From Pseudomonadota bacterium (GTDB lineage Bacteria; Pseudomonadota; Alphaproteobacteria; Rhizobiales; Pleomorphomonadaceae), in NCBI GenBank assembly GCA_023436885.1, contig JAEZHI010000034.1, positions 310,001 to 374,000 on the forward strand: a stretch of DNA of 64,000 nt, in the 5' to 3' direction. Positions 55,882-64,000 of this stretch are shown here, one piece after another. Positions within the stretch are counted from its first letter, which is position 1. The number at the start of each line of letters is the position of its first letter. The position numbers and the translations under genes were made by a program. Below the pieces are notes generated by a model, which searched no databases, was not told the DNA's origin, and saw only the letters and a program-made list of their open reading frames with translations.

Positions 55882-55897
55882 GCAATGGGCGTGCCAA
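55882..55897 (-). promoter_or_regulatory. Sigma-54 promoter of the flgE operon
   Basis: On the minus strand TTGGCACGCCCATTGC matches YTGGCACG-N4-TTGC perfectly, including GG-N10-GC spacing, 62 bases before the flgE start codon. Confidence 0.85.
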
Positions 55898-56027
55898 ACG
55901 GGGCTTTGATTTTTTTCCGTTTGTTTTCAGGAAACAGAGGCTTGGCGCTGGTGAATGAATAGTTAATCCGGCGGCAAGGTTCGGCATGACAGGCAGGATT
56001 TGCCGAGGCAAACCAAGCCACTCGGCA

Positions 56028-57023
56028 TTATTTGGCGCTCGGCGCGCGGATGCCGGCCATGATTTCGGAAAGCTGCGGACGACGCCTTTCCAGAAACGGC
56101 AGAGGACGACAGACATCGATCGCGGCAACGCCGACGCGGGCGGTCAGCAGCCCGTTGATTACGCCCTCACCGAGGCGTGCCGACAGCTTTGCCGCGAGCC
56201 CATGGCCGATCAGCTGCTGGGCGAGACCATCGCCGACGGCAATCGAGCCGGTAACAGCGAGATGAGTGAGAACCAAGCGTGTCAGTCGCGCCAACCCGAT
56301 GAAGCCGGGGCGGCCACCGTAGAGAGCAGCAAGACGCCGTATCAGTCCGAGCGTTGCCACTATCACGAAGATCACGTCGACAGCGGCGCGAGGCGACACC
56401 GCCGTCACCACGGAAACGCGGGCCGCCGCGTCTGATACCAGTCTGCGCGCAGCAGCGTCGAGAGGAGCGAGGAGATCCGCTTCCGCCAGCACCAGCCGGT
56501 CGCGACCGTCAATGACGTCAGCAACGCGGGCCTCGGTCGCCCGCCGGCCGGACGCCAGATCAGGCCGGTCCGCGTAGAGCACGACGAGGTCGTTCACCAC
56601 CGCCTCGGCCTCCGGCCGATCGTCACGCGTGGCGGCAAGATCGGCGCGCCGTCGCATGCGATCGATACGCTTGAGCCAGATCAGCCCGGCAATCTCTCGC
56701 ACGGCAATGGCGACGACGGCTACCCCGGCCAGGGCGATCAGACCGATCGCCAGCCAACCGAGCCAGTCCTCGCGAGCGAACAGGTCGCGCACCAGTTGAT
56801 CGAGCCAAAGCCCGATGGCCAGCGAGAGAATGCCGCCAACCGCACCGAAAAATACCCGCGACCAGGAAAAACGCCTGCGTACCGGCACAAGAGGCACGGG
56901 CTGATCGTCAGCTTCGATCGCCTCTTCGACGATCACGGCGGCATCCGCCTGCGGCGCTTCACCAGGGCGAACATGGCTGACGTCATCAGCCGTCAGGTCG
57001 AAGGCGGTTGGGCGGCGCGTCAT
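56028..57023 (-). CDS. YcjF-like (TIGR01620/DUF697) membrane protein
   Basis: A 331-residue protein: two membrane segments at about 55-75 and 90-112, then a long helical DUF697 region (V-D-V-I-F-V-I-V-A-T-L-G-L-I-R-R-L-A, and G-L-A-R-L-T-R-L-V-L-T-H-L). It always accompanies the YcjX-type GTPase-like protein encoded immediately upstream, whose stop overlaps its ATG by four bases. YcjX-YcjF pairs are associated with envelope stress in enterics; their biochemical role is unknown. Confidence 0.85.
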   Translation of the reverse strand: MTRRPTAFDLTADDVSHVRPGEAPQADAAVIVEEAIEADDQPVPLVPVRRRFSWSRVFFGAVGGILSLAIGLWLDQLVRDLFAREDWLGWLAIGLIALAGVAVVAIAVREIAGLIWLKRIDRMRRRADLAATRDDRPEAEAVVNDLVVLYADRPDLASGRRATEARVADVIDGRDRLVLAEADLLAPLDAAARRLVSDAAARVSVVTAVSPRAAVDVIFVIVATLGLIRRLAALYGGRPGFIGLARLTRLVLTHLAVTGSIAVGDGLAQQLIGHGLAAKLSARLGEGVINGLLTARVGVAAIDVCRPLPFLERRRPQLSEIMAGIRAPSAK

Positions 57024-58483
57024 GCCAGACGGTCTCCGAGCAGGAAGTCCAAGGCGCGGTCGAGGCGGATATGCGGCAGCGACAGGCTGACGCCTTCGGC
57101 AGTCACTTCCACCGGCGGCGGACGGAAGCGCAGGAAGCGCAAGGCATCGAACGCTGGCTCGTCAGCCTCGGGCTCCTTGAACAGCATCTGCGGGTTTTCC
57201 GGCAGGTCGCCCGGAAAAAGCGCTATCTCTTCCTTGCCATCATAAAGGTGATCGTCGAGAAGCTCACCTTCCTGCGGCACGCCGAGAATACACGGCAGAC
57301 TCTCGCCGTTGCGGCGTACGGTTGCTTCGCGCGTCGCACGTACCGCGGCCAAAGCCTTGACGTCCACTTCGGCGCCGGAGAATGACGCTCGAGCAATTGC
57401 TCGATCGGTCAGCCGTCGAAGCACCAGCTCAAGTCGGTCGTGGCTGAGATGATGAAGGTGATCGGCCTTGGTGGCTGCAAACAGGATACGATCGATGCGG
57501 CGGGTCAGCACCTGCCCGAGCCAGGAAGAGTGGCCAGGACGGAAGCAGGCGAGAATTTCGCCGAGTGCCACTTCCAGATCAAGAAGCGCCTCGCGTCCAC
57601 CGTTCAGGGCGCTGAGCACGTCGACCAGCACGACCTGTCTGTCGAGCCGGGCAAAATGCGTGCGGAAGAACGGCCGTACCACGACATCCTTGTAAGCTTC
57701 GAAGCGGCTTTCCATCAGCGCCCACAAACTATCGCGCGGCGCTTCACCGCTCTCAGGCAGTTCCAATGGGGAAAACGTCAGCGCCGGCGAGCCGGCCAGA
57801 TCGCCAGGCATCAGGAAGCGACCGGGCGGCACCATGGAAAGCGCCAGGCTGCCGCCGCGCGCCGCGCCGAGATAGGCGGAGAAAAGCTCGTGTAGCCGGC
57901 CGGCGACCTCGTCATCGGCCGGGCCAAGCGGATCGATCCCCGAGGTATGCGTAAGCCAATCGGCGGCGATGGCAGTCCGCCGTGGCTCGCGAGCCCGCTC
58001 CAGCGTCTCAAGGCAAAACGTCCGGTAATCCTTGGACAGCAAAGGCAGGTCAAGAAGCCACTCGCCGGGATAATCGACAATATCGAGGTCGAGCTTGCCC
58101 CGCCCGAGCGACCGGCCGAGAAAGGTGGCGCTCTCATAGGCGATGGTCAAGCGCAGCTCGGAGATCTGGCGCGTCGACTCCGGCCAGACCCTGGTATCGG
58201 TCAGTTTTCGTACATGGCCCCGATAGTCGAAGGTCGGGACATCGGGATGCAGCTGGGGCCGGATGTCGGCGCCAAGAAGACGGCCGGCCCGCCAAGGCTC
58301 GAACATCGGCAGGCGCCCGCCATGGGTCAGGTTATGAATGAGAGCCGTGATGAACACGGTCTTGCCGGCACGGGAAAGCCCCGTCACGCCCAGCCGGAGC
58401 GACGGCGAACCGAGGCTCCAGGCGAAATCGGCCATGTTGTCGAGCGCAATGCGCGCCTCGTCGGAAAGCGTGGTGAAGCTCAC
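57020..58483 (-). CDS. YcjX-like P-loop NTPase
   Basis: A 487-residue P-loop protein with a Walker A G-L-S-R-A-G-K-T-V-F at about residues 35-44, a D-Y-P-G-E-W switch region near 140, and a late A-A-T-K-A-D-H (GTPase NKxD-like) segment. It matches the YcjX/DUF463 family. The start is GTG at 58483. It is translationally coupled to the YcjF-like gene and probably works with it at the membrane. Substrate (GTP versus ATP) is not settled by sequence. Confidence 0.9.
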   Translation of the reverse strand: MSFTTLSDEARIALDNMADFAWSLGSPSLRLGVTGLSRAGKTVFITALIHNLTHGGRLPMFEPWRAGRLLGADIRPQLHPDVPTFDYRGHVRKLTDTRVWPESTRQISELRLTIAYESATFLGRSLGRGKLDLDIVDYPGEWLLDLPLLSKDYRTFCLETLERAREPRRTAIAADWLTHTSGIDPLGPADDEVAGRLHELFSAYLGAARGGSLALSMVPPGRFLMPGDLAGSPALTFSPLELPESGEAPRDSLWALMESRFEAYKDVVVRPFFRTHFARLDRQVVLVDVLSALNGGREALLDLEVALGEILACFRPGHSSWLGQVLTRRIDRILFAATKADHLHHLSHDRLELVLRRLTDRAIARASFSGAEVDVKALAAVRATREATVRRNGESLPCILGVPQEGELLDDHLYDGKEEIALFPGDLPENPQMLFKEPEADEPAFDALRFLRFRPPPVEVTAEGVSLSLPHIRLDRALDFLLGDRLA

Positions 58484-58620
58484 GACCCCATCGAACCTCG
58501 CTCGGCGCGAAAGGCGCCGCGGCCTCTATGTAGGCACGCCGCGCCTGGTCACAATGGCGCAACGCATCGGACCGAAAGATGGAGTCCGGTTTCCGGAAAA
58601 TCCGATGCGCAAATAGAGCA

Positions 58621-59148
58621 CTAGTCTCCGACAGGCCCGCCGAGATCGGCCGGCGTGACGAAGGAGACGAGACGCCCGGTGTCTGGTTTCACCTCATGCC
58701 AGCCGATGGGAAAATCGATGACGGCCAGCGAAGCGGTCGGAAACTTCGTCTCAAGTTCCGCCAGCATCGCCGGATCGCCCTCGCCCGGCAGCGTTGCCGC
58801 GAGCCTGTGGATAGACGGATTGTGCCCTACGACCAGAAGTCGTTCGGAACCGTTGGCGTGACTGGCGATCACCTTGAGCATCGCTCCCAGCGAGGCTTCG
58901 TAGATCTCACGAACGTAGTCGACGGCGACGTGGTCCGGAAGAAAGGGACGCAGCTCCTCGAATGTCTCACGGGTTCGTGCCGACGGCGAACACAGCACCA
59001 GATCGGGCACGTAACCTTCCTTGGCCATGTGGCGGCCGACCGCTGCCATGGCCACCTTGCCCCGATCGGCCAGCGGCCGGTCGAAATCTTTCTGGCCCGG
59101 CAGCCCCGGGGGAGATTTGGCGTGTCTGAGCAGAAAAAGACGTGGCAT
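58621..59148 (-). CDS. SixA-type histidine phosphatase
   Basis: A 175-residue phosphatase of the phosphoglycerate mutase/SixA superfamily. The catalytic R-H-A-K motif is at residues 8-11 and the second His is in V-V-G-H-N-P-S. SixA dephosphorylates histidine phosphotransfer domains; here the substrate is only inferred. A GGAGG site precedes the ATG at 59148; a start 48 bases upstream would have no family counterpart. It lies 137 bases before the YcjX-type gene. Confidence 0.88.
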   Translation of the reverse strand: MPRLFLLRHAKSPPGLPGQKDFDRPLADRGKVAMAAVGRHMAKEGYVPDLVLCSPSARTRETFEELRPFLPDHVAVDYVREIYEASLGAMLKVIASHANGSERLLVVGHNPSIHRLAATLPGEGDPAMLAELETKFPTASLAVIDFPIGWHEVKPDTGRLVSFVTPADLGGPVGD

Positions 59149-59297
59149 TGGCGGCCTCCGGGACTCCCATCGCGCCGGACTTGGCGTAATGTCCAATCAT
59201 TCTAACCTGATTCCGGCTGCCGGCGCGGTCCCGACGATTTGTCGCTTTCCGGTGGGTCTCGCAAACTTTGTCGTCCCGGATCTCTAAGGATCATTTC

Positions 59298-60677
59298 ATG
59301 CCTACCGCTTCGGATGTTGAGCCGCGTTTTTCCAACCAGGCTGACGCCATCCATTGGCTTCGCGACCGCCGGATCAACGAAGTCGAATGCATCATCCCTG
59401 ACATGAACGGCATCATGCGCGGCAAAATCGTGCCGCGCGAGGATTTCATCCGCATCATCGACGCCGGCGTCCGGTTGCCGGAATTCGTGTTCTTTCAGGC
59501 CGTGACCGGCGACAGCGCCGTCGAGAGCAAGATCGTCAACCCGCTCGACCGCGACATTCGCTGCATTCCCGATCTCTCGACGCTGCGCCTGGTGCCTTGG
59601 TACGACGAGCCGACGGCGCAGGTGATCTGCGATTGCCACTTTGCCGATGGCCGCCTCGTCGACTTTGCACCGCGCTCGGTCCTGCGCCACGTCGTCGAGG
59701 CCTACGCCGCCCACGGCATACGTCCGGTGGTGGCACCAGAAGTGGAGTTCTACCTGACCGGACAGAACGATGACCCCGACCTGCCGCTCGAAGTGCCGAT
59801 CGGCCTTTCCGGCCGCAAGGAAAGCGGCAGCCAAGCCTATGGCATCGAGCACGCCAACGACTACGACCACGTCGTCAACCAGATGTACGACTACTGCGAG
59901 GCCTCACGCATCGAGATCGCCACCATGGCGCACGAGGCCGGCCCGGCGCAGCTCGAAATGAATTTCCGCCACGGCGACCCGATCGAGCTCGCCGACCAGA
60001 CCTTCCTGTTCAAGCGCACCGCCCGCCTCGCCGCCCGCAAGTTCGGCATGGTGGCCACTTTCATGGCCATGCCGCATCAGGAAATGCCCGGTTCGGCCAC
60101 CCACATCCACCAGTCGGTGGTGCGCGTTGGCGACGGCGGCAACATCTTTGCCAATCCAGACGGCAATGACACCGACCAATTGCATCACTACATCGGTGGC
60201 CTGCAGCGCTACGTTCCCAAGTCGATGAGCCTGTTCTGTCCCAACGTGAACAGCTACCGCCGCATTCGTCTTGAGAGCGATGCGCCGATCAACGTCCACT
60301 GGGGCCGCGACAACCGCACCTGCGGCCTGCGTGTGCCGGACTCCGGACCGGAGTCGCGCCGTGTCGAAAACCGGGTGATCGGCGCCGACAGCAATCCCTA
60401 TATCGCCATGGCGACGACTCTGGCCTGCGGCCTGATCGGCCTCGAAGACAAGCTGGAGCCGGACGAGGTGGTGACGGTCGACGCCAAGACGTTGGGCGTG
60501 ACGCTGCCCATCCATCTGTCGGACGCGTTGATCGAGCTTGGTGAGTGCGAGCGCCTCAAGGCAGTGCTGGGCGCCCGTTTCGTCGAAGCCTACATCGATG
60601 TCAAACAGCTCGAACTCCGACTTTACAACCGCGTCATTTCAAGCTGGGAACGCGAGTACTTGCTGCTCAATGTCTGA
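59298..60677 (+). CDS. Glutamine synthetase family protein (PuuA/GlnT-like)
   Basis: A 459-residue enzyme. The N-terminal beta-grasp block C-I-I-P-D-M-N-G-I-M-R-G-K and the catalytic-domain metal/glutamate motifs (A-P-E-V-E-F-Y-L, G-P-A-Q-L-E-M-N, G-S-A-T-H-I-H-Q-S, N-R-T-C-G-L-R-V-P and E-N-R) are present. Sequence and length place it with gamma-glutamylpolyamine/ethanolamide synthetases rather than with GlnA. The loop with the adenylation tyrosine is not evident. AAGGA lies eight bases before the ATG. It overlaps the next, opposite gene by 55 bases at the 3' end. Confidence 0.9.
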   Translation: MPTASDVEPRFSNQADAIHWLRDRRINEVECIIPDMNGIMRGKIVPREDFIRIIDAGVRLPEFVFFQAVTGDSAVESKIVNPLDRDIRCIPDLSTLRLVPWYDEPTAQVICDCHFADGRLVDFAPRSVLRHVVEAYAAHGIRPVVAPEVEFYLTGQNDDPDLPLEVPIGLSGRKESGSQAYGIEHANDYDHVVNQMYDYCEASRIEIATMAHEAGPAQLEMNFRHGDPIELADQTFLFKRTARLAARKFGMVATFMAMPHQEMPGSATHIHQSVVRVGDGGNIFANPDGNDTDQLHHYIGGLQRYVPKSMSLFCPNVNSYRRIRLESDAPINVHWGRDNRTCGLRVPDSGPESRRVENRVIGADSNPYIAMATTLACGLIGLEDKLEPDEVVTVDAKTLGVTLPIHLSDALIELGECERLKAVLGARFVEAYIDVKQLELRLYNRVISSWEREYLLLNV

Positions 60678-61768
60678 CGGTTGCCAATACGCCCGGCAAG
60701 GGTTGCGGCAAGCCGTTGCCCCGGCAGTTCGATGAACCGCCATGTGACGAGAGACATCGCCATCACCAAGGCGATATAGATCCCGGCAACAATCGACTCG
60801 CGCAGCGCGACCTCGCCCGGCACCAACACGTCGATGCTCTGCGAAAGACGGGGCACCAGATAGGCGACCAGGAACAGATGGGTCAGATAGACCGAGTATG
60901 AGAGCCGGCCGAGCCATTGAGCGGGCCAGGTCGCCATGAAGCGCGATATCAGGCCACCGTCGCTGGCATGGGCAAACACCAGCACGAGGAAGACCAGCGG
61001 CGCAGCATAACGTGCTCCAGGGAGATAGGCCGTTGCCCATACCAGGCCAACGCCCGCCAAGGCCGCCGGAATTTCGGCGCGCCCGTCGGCGAGTGTACGG
61101 AAAGATCCGCGGCGATGTAGCCATTCGGCGACCACGCCTGAGAAGAAGCCGAGGATGCAGCGCACAATGCCGAACACATCGGTGCTGATCATGCCGCGGC
61201 CGGTGAAATCGACGAACAGGACAACCCACGCAACAAGGGCAAGCACAAGGGCCACCATGGTGCGGCGGGCGGCATTGCCTGCAGTGAACACGGCAACGAG
61301 AGCGAACAGCGCGTAGGTCCAGATCTCGGCCGATATGCTCCAGCTGGGGAAGTTCCAGGTCAGTTCTGGCCCGAGACGAACGGTTTGCAGGAACAGCGCG
61401 ATCGGCAGGATATCGGAAGGATTGCGCGCCGCGTCGAAAGCAGCATGTTCCGACGAAAAGCCGGTCTCACGCACCAGAGCCAGCTTGGCGAGCTCGACAG
61501 CGATGAAAAGCACCAACATCGTAAGGTGCAGTGGCCACAGGCGCCCAAGGCGTCGAACGGCAAAAACGGCAACGCTGGAGCGATCGATCAACTCATCGGC
61601 GTAGACGCGGGCCATTACGAAACCGGACAGCACGAAGAAGAAATCGACGGCAAGTGTCCAGGAGTCGAGCGAGGGAACCGACGTCAGGTAACCGTTGAGC
61701 TGCAGATGGATAAAACAGACGGCGAGCGCCCCAACCCCTCTCCAGCCGTCGAGTGCCTTCATACGCAT
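60623..61768 (-). CDS. Acyltransferase 3 family membrane protein
   Basis: A 381-residue protein with about ten membrane helices. The N-terminal L-D-G-W-R-G-V-G-A-L-A-V-C-F-I-H block and a mid-protein W-S-I-S-A-E-I-W segment replace the OafA signature W-S-L-S-V-E-E. It is distinct from the acyltransferase in the flagellar region. Acceptor unknown. Its 3' end runs 55 bases into the end of the glutamine-synthetase-like gene on the other strand. Confidence 0.85.
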   Translation of the reverse strand: MRMKALDGWRGVGALAVCFIHLQLNGYLTSVPSLDSWTLAVDFFFVLSGFVMARVYADELIDRSSVAVFAVRRLGRLWPLHLTMLVLFIAVELAKLALVRETGFSSEHAAFDAARNPSDILPIALFLQTVRLGPELTWNFPSWSISAEIWTYALFALVAVFTAGNAARRTMVALVLALVAWVVLFVDFTGRGMISTDVFGIVRCILGFFSGVVAEWLHRRGSFRTLADGRAEIPAALAGVGLVWATAYLPGARYAAPLVFLVLVFAHASDGGLISRFMATWPAQWLGRLSYSVYLTHLFLVAYLVPRLSQSIDVLVPGEVALRESIVAGIYIALVMAMSLVTWRFIELPGQRLAATLAGRIGNRQTLSSKYSRSQLEMTRL

Positions 61769-61931
61769 GGCATCGCTCCTGCTCGCTGCCTCATGCCGGA
61801 ACTAGTCCGGCCATGCTGCAGCGAAAAATATCCACGACAAAAGTCCGTGGAAGAGCTCAACTTTAATTCTGCCAGGCGGCTGGAAGCAATCTAAACTGAA
61901 AATTAAGGATAACGGCGCCGGCCGTCTCTCG

Positions 61932-62252
61932 TCAGGCCTGACGCTCGGGAATGTGCACCACCAGGCCATCGAGCTCGCCACTCACCTTGATCTGGCAGGA
62001 AAGGCGCGAAGTGGGCCGGGGGTCGGCAGCAAAGTCGAGCATGTCCTCTTCCATCGGCTCGGGCTCGCCGGTCGCGGCCACCCAGGCTTCATCGACATAG
62101 ACATGGCAGGTCGCGCACGAGCATGCGCCGCCGCATTCGGCCTCGATGCCGGGAACGAGGTTCTTGACGGCATTTTCCATCACCGTGGTGCCGATCTCGG
62201 CATCCACGTCATAACGAGTGCCTTCGTGGGAAACGTAAGTGATCTGGGGCAT
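61932..62252 (-). CDS. [2Fe-2S] ferredoxin (adrenodoxin type)
   Basis: A 106-residue ferredoxin. The cluster cysteines are in C-G-G-A-C-S-C-A-T-C and a fourth, later L-S-C-Q-I. The pattern C-x5-C-x2-C-x~36-C is that of ISC-type/adrenodoxin ferredoxins used in Fe-S assembly and P450 or dioxygenase electron transfer. The stretch E-P-M-E-E-D-M-L-D-F is the acidic partner-binding helix. No redox partner gene is adjacent. Confidence 0.95.
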   Translation of the reverse strand: MPQITYVSHEGTRYDVDAEIGTTVMENAVKNLVPGIEAECGGACSCATCHVYVDEAWVAATGEPEPMEEDMLDFAADPRPTSRLSCQIKVSGELDGLVVHIPERQA

Positions 62253-62478
62253 GGAAACCTGCGACTACGGGGCGCTGCCCCTCGGGCCGTGTGGCTCAGC
62301 CTCATCATCTGTCCGGTACAGACACCGGAGCCATGCTGACGCCAAACCTCAGTGACAATTCATTGTTCTGACGGAGCTCATGAATTTGGCCATCGAAACG
62401 AGGCTGAAAGTCGCCTCGAAGTTCAGGTTTGTTCGACTCCGACTTAGTCAGTTCCACATATAGCAGCGCTCGTATCCG

Positions 62479-62820
62479 TCAAGCCCTGGTGCCAAGGTGA
62501 GCTTCGATGAAGGCGGTGGCCGCCTTGACGGCCCTGTCCAGTTCAGAGAGATCCGCGTTGACCGCTCCGCCACGCAGAAGGCGAGCCTCAAGCGCTGCCG
62601 CCGTGTTCGCCACCGTTGTCGCGCCAATGCCTCGTGCCGAACCAAGCAGCAGGTGCGCTGTCGCTGCATCTGGAGACGTCCTCAGCTTGGACATGCAATC
62701 GCGCGCCTGCTTCAGGAACAGTCGCAACACCTCGGCCTCAAGCTCGGCACTCCCGAATGTCTGCTCCGCGAGATGCTTCAGATCGAGAGGATGGGATGCG
62801 CCGTCGTCGTCTTTGGTCAC
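62479..62820 (-). CDS. Small Hpt-domain protein with altered phosphotransfer motif
   Basis: A 113-residue helical protein matching histidine-phosphotransfer domains: A-H56-L-L-L-G-S-A-R-G-I-G-A in the position of the H-x-L-K-G-S-A motif, with Leu replacing the usual Lys at residue 59. I chose the GTG at 62820 because GGAGGAGG lies eight bases upstream; an alternative GTG at 62883 would add 21 residues and put the ribosome-binding site inside the coding sequence. Possible partners are hybrid kinases elsewhere. It is not ChpT, which has a different fold and size. Confidence 0.78.
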   Translation of the reverse strand: MTKDDDGASHPLDLKHLAEQTFGSAELEAEVLRLFLKQARDCMSKLRTSPDAATAHLLLGSARGIGATTVANTAAALEARLLRGGAVNADLSELDRAVKAATAFIEAHLGTRA

Positions 62821-63488
62821 CGCTCTCGCCTCCTCCAGATTTTCCCTACGCCCTTCACAAGGGTAATAAATAGGGTCAATCACTGCGCCGCTGACGTCGA
62901 GGAGCCGCCGAATTTCTGAAGATATGGTTAATTTGATAGATGCAATCCAAGCCTGTTGTCCTAGCGCGAGAAGGCTCGCCTAGAGGCTTCCAACATAAAC
63001 AAGATCGGCCTGGCCGGCGCCGAGAGGGCGCGAAACGCGAAGGTTACTGGTAACCATATGTTTTAAGCCAATATTCAAGTCAAAAGCCTAGCGTCTTGAC
63101 TGTGTCCGCGTGGCATCTCCGGTCTGGAATGCGCGGACGTAAAGGGATTACGCGCAGGCCCGTGCGCTCGAAAAATATGAACAACGATATCCGAAAATAA
63201 CAACCAGAAGATGAATAATAATGTTCTACGCCTATTAGCGGCTTGTTAACAATACCGGGCACTGGGGGAGCTTTCCTTGTCCGGAAGGGCCTGTTGTGCC
63301 ATTACATTTTAATAGGCATTCCTCGGCCGGCGTAGCTATTGCCGCCCCATTCAGGGCGCATGGCGGTCGGGAAAGCCCGAGTTCATGTTTCTTGCCTGGG
63401 CCAGGCAAGGACATGGTTCGACCGGGACAGCAACCGGGGGTAAACCTTGGGAGTTGTTCCGCGGCAAGTATGCGGACATGAGGGTACC
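62821..63488. other. Long gene-free region before the last gene
   Basis: About 670 bases with no credible gene. I see a GGTTAC-TG-GTAACC palindrome at 63042-63055, AGTCAA/TTGACT arms around 63080-63110, an isolated TTAACCAT half-site on the minus strand near 62930, and a longer palindrome at 63391-63409. It must contain promoters of both flanking genes. Confidence 0.4.
63391..63409. promoter_or_regulatory. CTTGCCTGG palindrome upstream of the partial membrane gene
   Basis: CTTGCCTGG-G-CCAGGCAAG is a palindrome with a single central base, flanked by CATG at 63384-63387 and 63412-63415. It lies about 80 bases before the start of the last gene. It could be an operator, or, in RNA, a leader hairpin. 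Confidence 0.35.
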
Positions 63489-64000
63489 ATGGTAAAGAGC
63501 ACCAAGGCATCGAACCCGGCGGATGATGCACTCTCCGCCGTCGAGGAGGCCCTGAAGATCGACTTCGGTGTCTCGGCCGATGCGCCGAAATCAACCGACC
63601 AGGATACCTTCACCGAAAGCCCGGATGTCTCGGCGCGCGCCTCGCTCAACGAGGTGACTGATGCGCCAAGACTTTCGTCCCGCCCAGGTCGCGCGCCTGC
63701 CAACGACGACCGGCGATCGGTCTCCGCGATGCTCTATCAGTTGCAGCGTCGCCCGTCGTCTGTCCCCTTCTGGATTGCGCTCTTCGCCTCGGCCATCTGG
63801 GTCGCCTGCGGCTTCTATGTCGCTCGCGCCGCCTTCGGCGACTTCGCCGTGCTGGCCCAGCCGTCCGTTTTGTTCGCTCGGCCCGAGGGCTTCGCTCTCG
63901 TCGGCGGCATTCTCGCGCCAGTGGTGCTGTTCTTTGCCATCGCCACCATGATCTGGCGCGCCCAGGATCTGCGGCTTGCGGCTCGCTCCCTCACAGAGGT
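63489..64000 (+). CDS. N-terminal part of a large membrane protein, probable growth-pole ring (GPR/RgsE) type
   Basis: The gene runs off the right edge. The 170 visible residues begin M-V-K-S-T-K-A-S-N-P-A-D-D with an acidic, Ser/Asp-rich cytoplasmic region to about 90, then two membrane segments (about 98-118 and 130-152) and a R-A-Q-D-L-R-L-A continuation. The D-D-R-R-S-V-S-A-M-L-Y-Q-L-Q-R-R-P segment recalls the very large polar-growth proteins of Hyphomicrobiales (growth-pole ring protein of Agrobacterium), which have such an N-terminus before long coiled coils. I make this assignment from memory of that motif. The rest of the gene is needed to confirm it. Confidence 0.6.
   Translation, partial: MVKSTKASNPADDALSAVEEALKIDFGVSADAPKSTDQDTFTESPDVSARASLNEVTDAPRLSSRPGRAPANDDRRSVSAMLYQLQRRPSSVPFWIALFASAIWVACGFYVARAAFGDFAVLAQPSVLFARPEGFALVGGILAPVVLFFAIATMIWRAQDLRLAARSLTE

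Overview
The window is a chromosomal segment of an alphaproteobacterium, GC-rich and densely packed. The most likely order is Hyphomicrobiales (Rhizobiales). Reasons are the RecA and DksA sequence types, the CckA kinase, FlaF and FlbT, FliX, FlgN/FlbY-like and MotE-like flagellar proteins, a GTTC-N7-GTTC SOS box, and a probable growth-pole-ring protein at the right edge. I cannot name a genus from sequence alone. I saw no tRNA, rRNA, insertion sequence, phage gene or CRISPR array.

Layout. 1-11 kb holds housekeeping and accessory genes: a LysR fragment, an Lrp-LysE exporter pair, an FMN reductase, a methionine aminopeptidase, isocitrate dehydrogenase, a chemoreceptor, a diguanylate cyclase fused to hemerythrin, a VOC protein, a GNAT enzyme and a PadR regulator. 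11-20.5 kb holds alaS, a RidA protein, recA, a pseudouridine-catabolism pair (PfkB kinase and PsuG) and cckA. 20.6-55.8 kb is a large flagellar cluster in divergent operons: flgB-flgC-fliE-fliQ-fliR-flhB; fliO-fliP; fliL-fliM-DUF6468-motE-like-TPR giant; flgF-flgG-flgA-flgH; dksA; fliX; flgI-flgJ(rod-binding)-flgN-like; a flaG-like gene; flaF; two similar flagellins; a third, divergent flagellin with flbT; flgE-flgK-flgL. One acyltransferase gene lies inside the cluster. 56-64 kb holds a YcjF/YcjX-like pair, a SixA-type phosphatase, a glutamine-synthetase family enzyme, a second acyltransferase, a [2Fe-2S] ferredoxin, a small Hpt protein and the start of a large membrane-anchored protein.

How it fits together. 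The cluster encodes rod, hook, hook-filament junction, L and P rings, filament and most of the export gate. It lacks flhA, fliF, fliG, fliN, fliI, flgD, motA and motB, which must be elsewhere. Regulatory sites read from sequence suggest a Caulobacter-like hierarchy. A full CtrA-type site (TTAA-N7-TTAA) precedes the flgB export/rod operon, near the gene for the CtrA-pathway kinase CckA. Good sigma-54 promoters (GG-N10-GC) precede flgF, flgI and flgE. FlbT and FlaF, plus a leader element shared by two flagellins at identical spacing, point to post-transcriptional control of flagellin. This model is inference from motifs and needs experimental support.

The least understood parts are the 1271-residue TPR protein beside a MotE-like protein, the third flagellin with a duplicated module, the hemerythrin-diguanylate cyclase, and the atypical Hpt protein.
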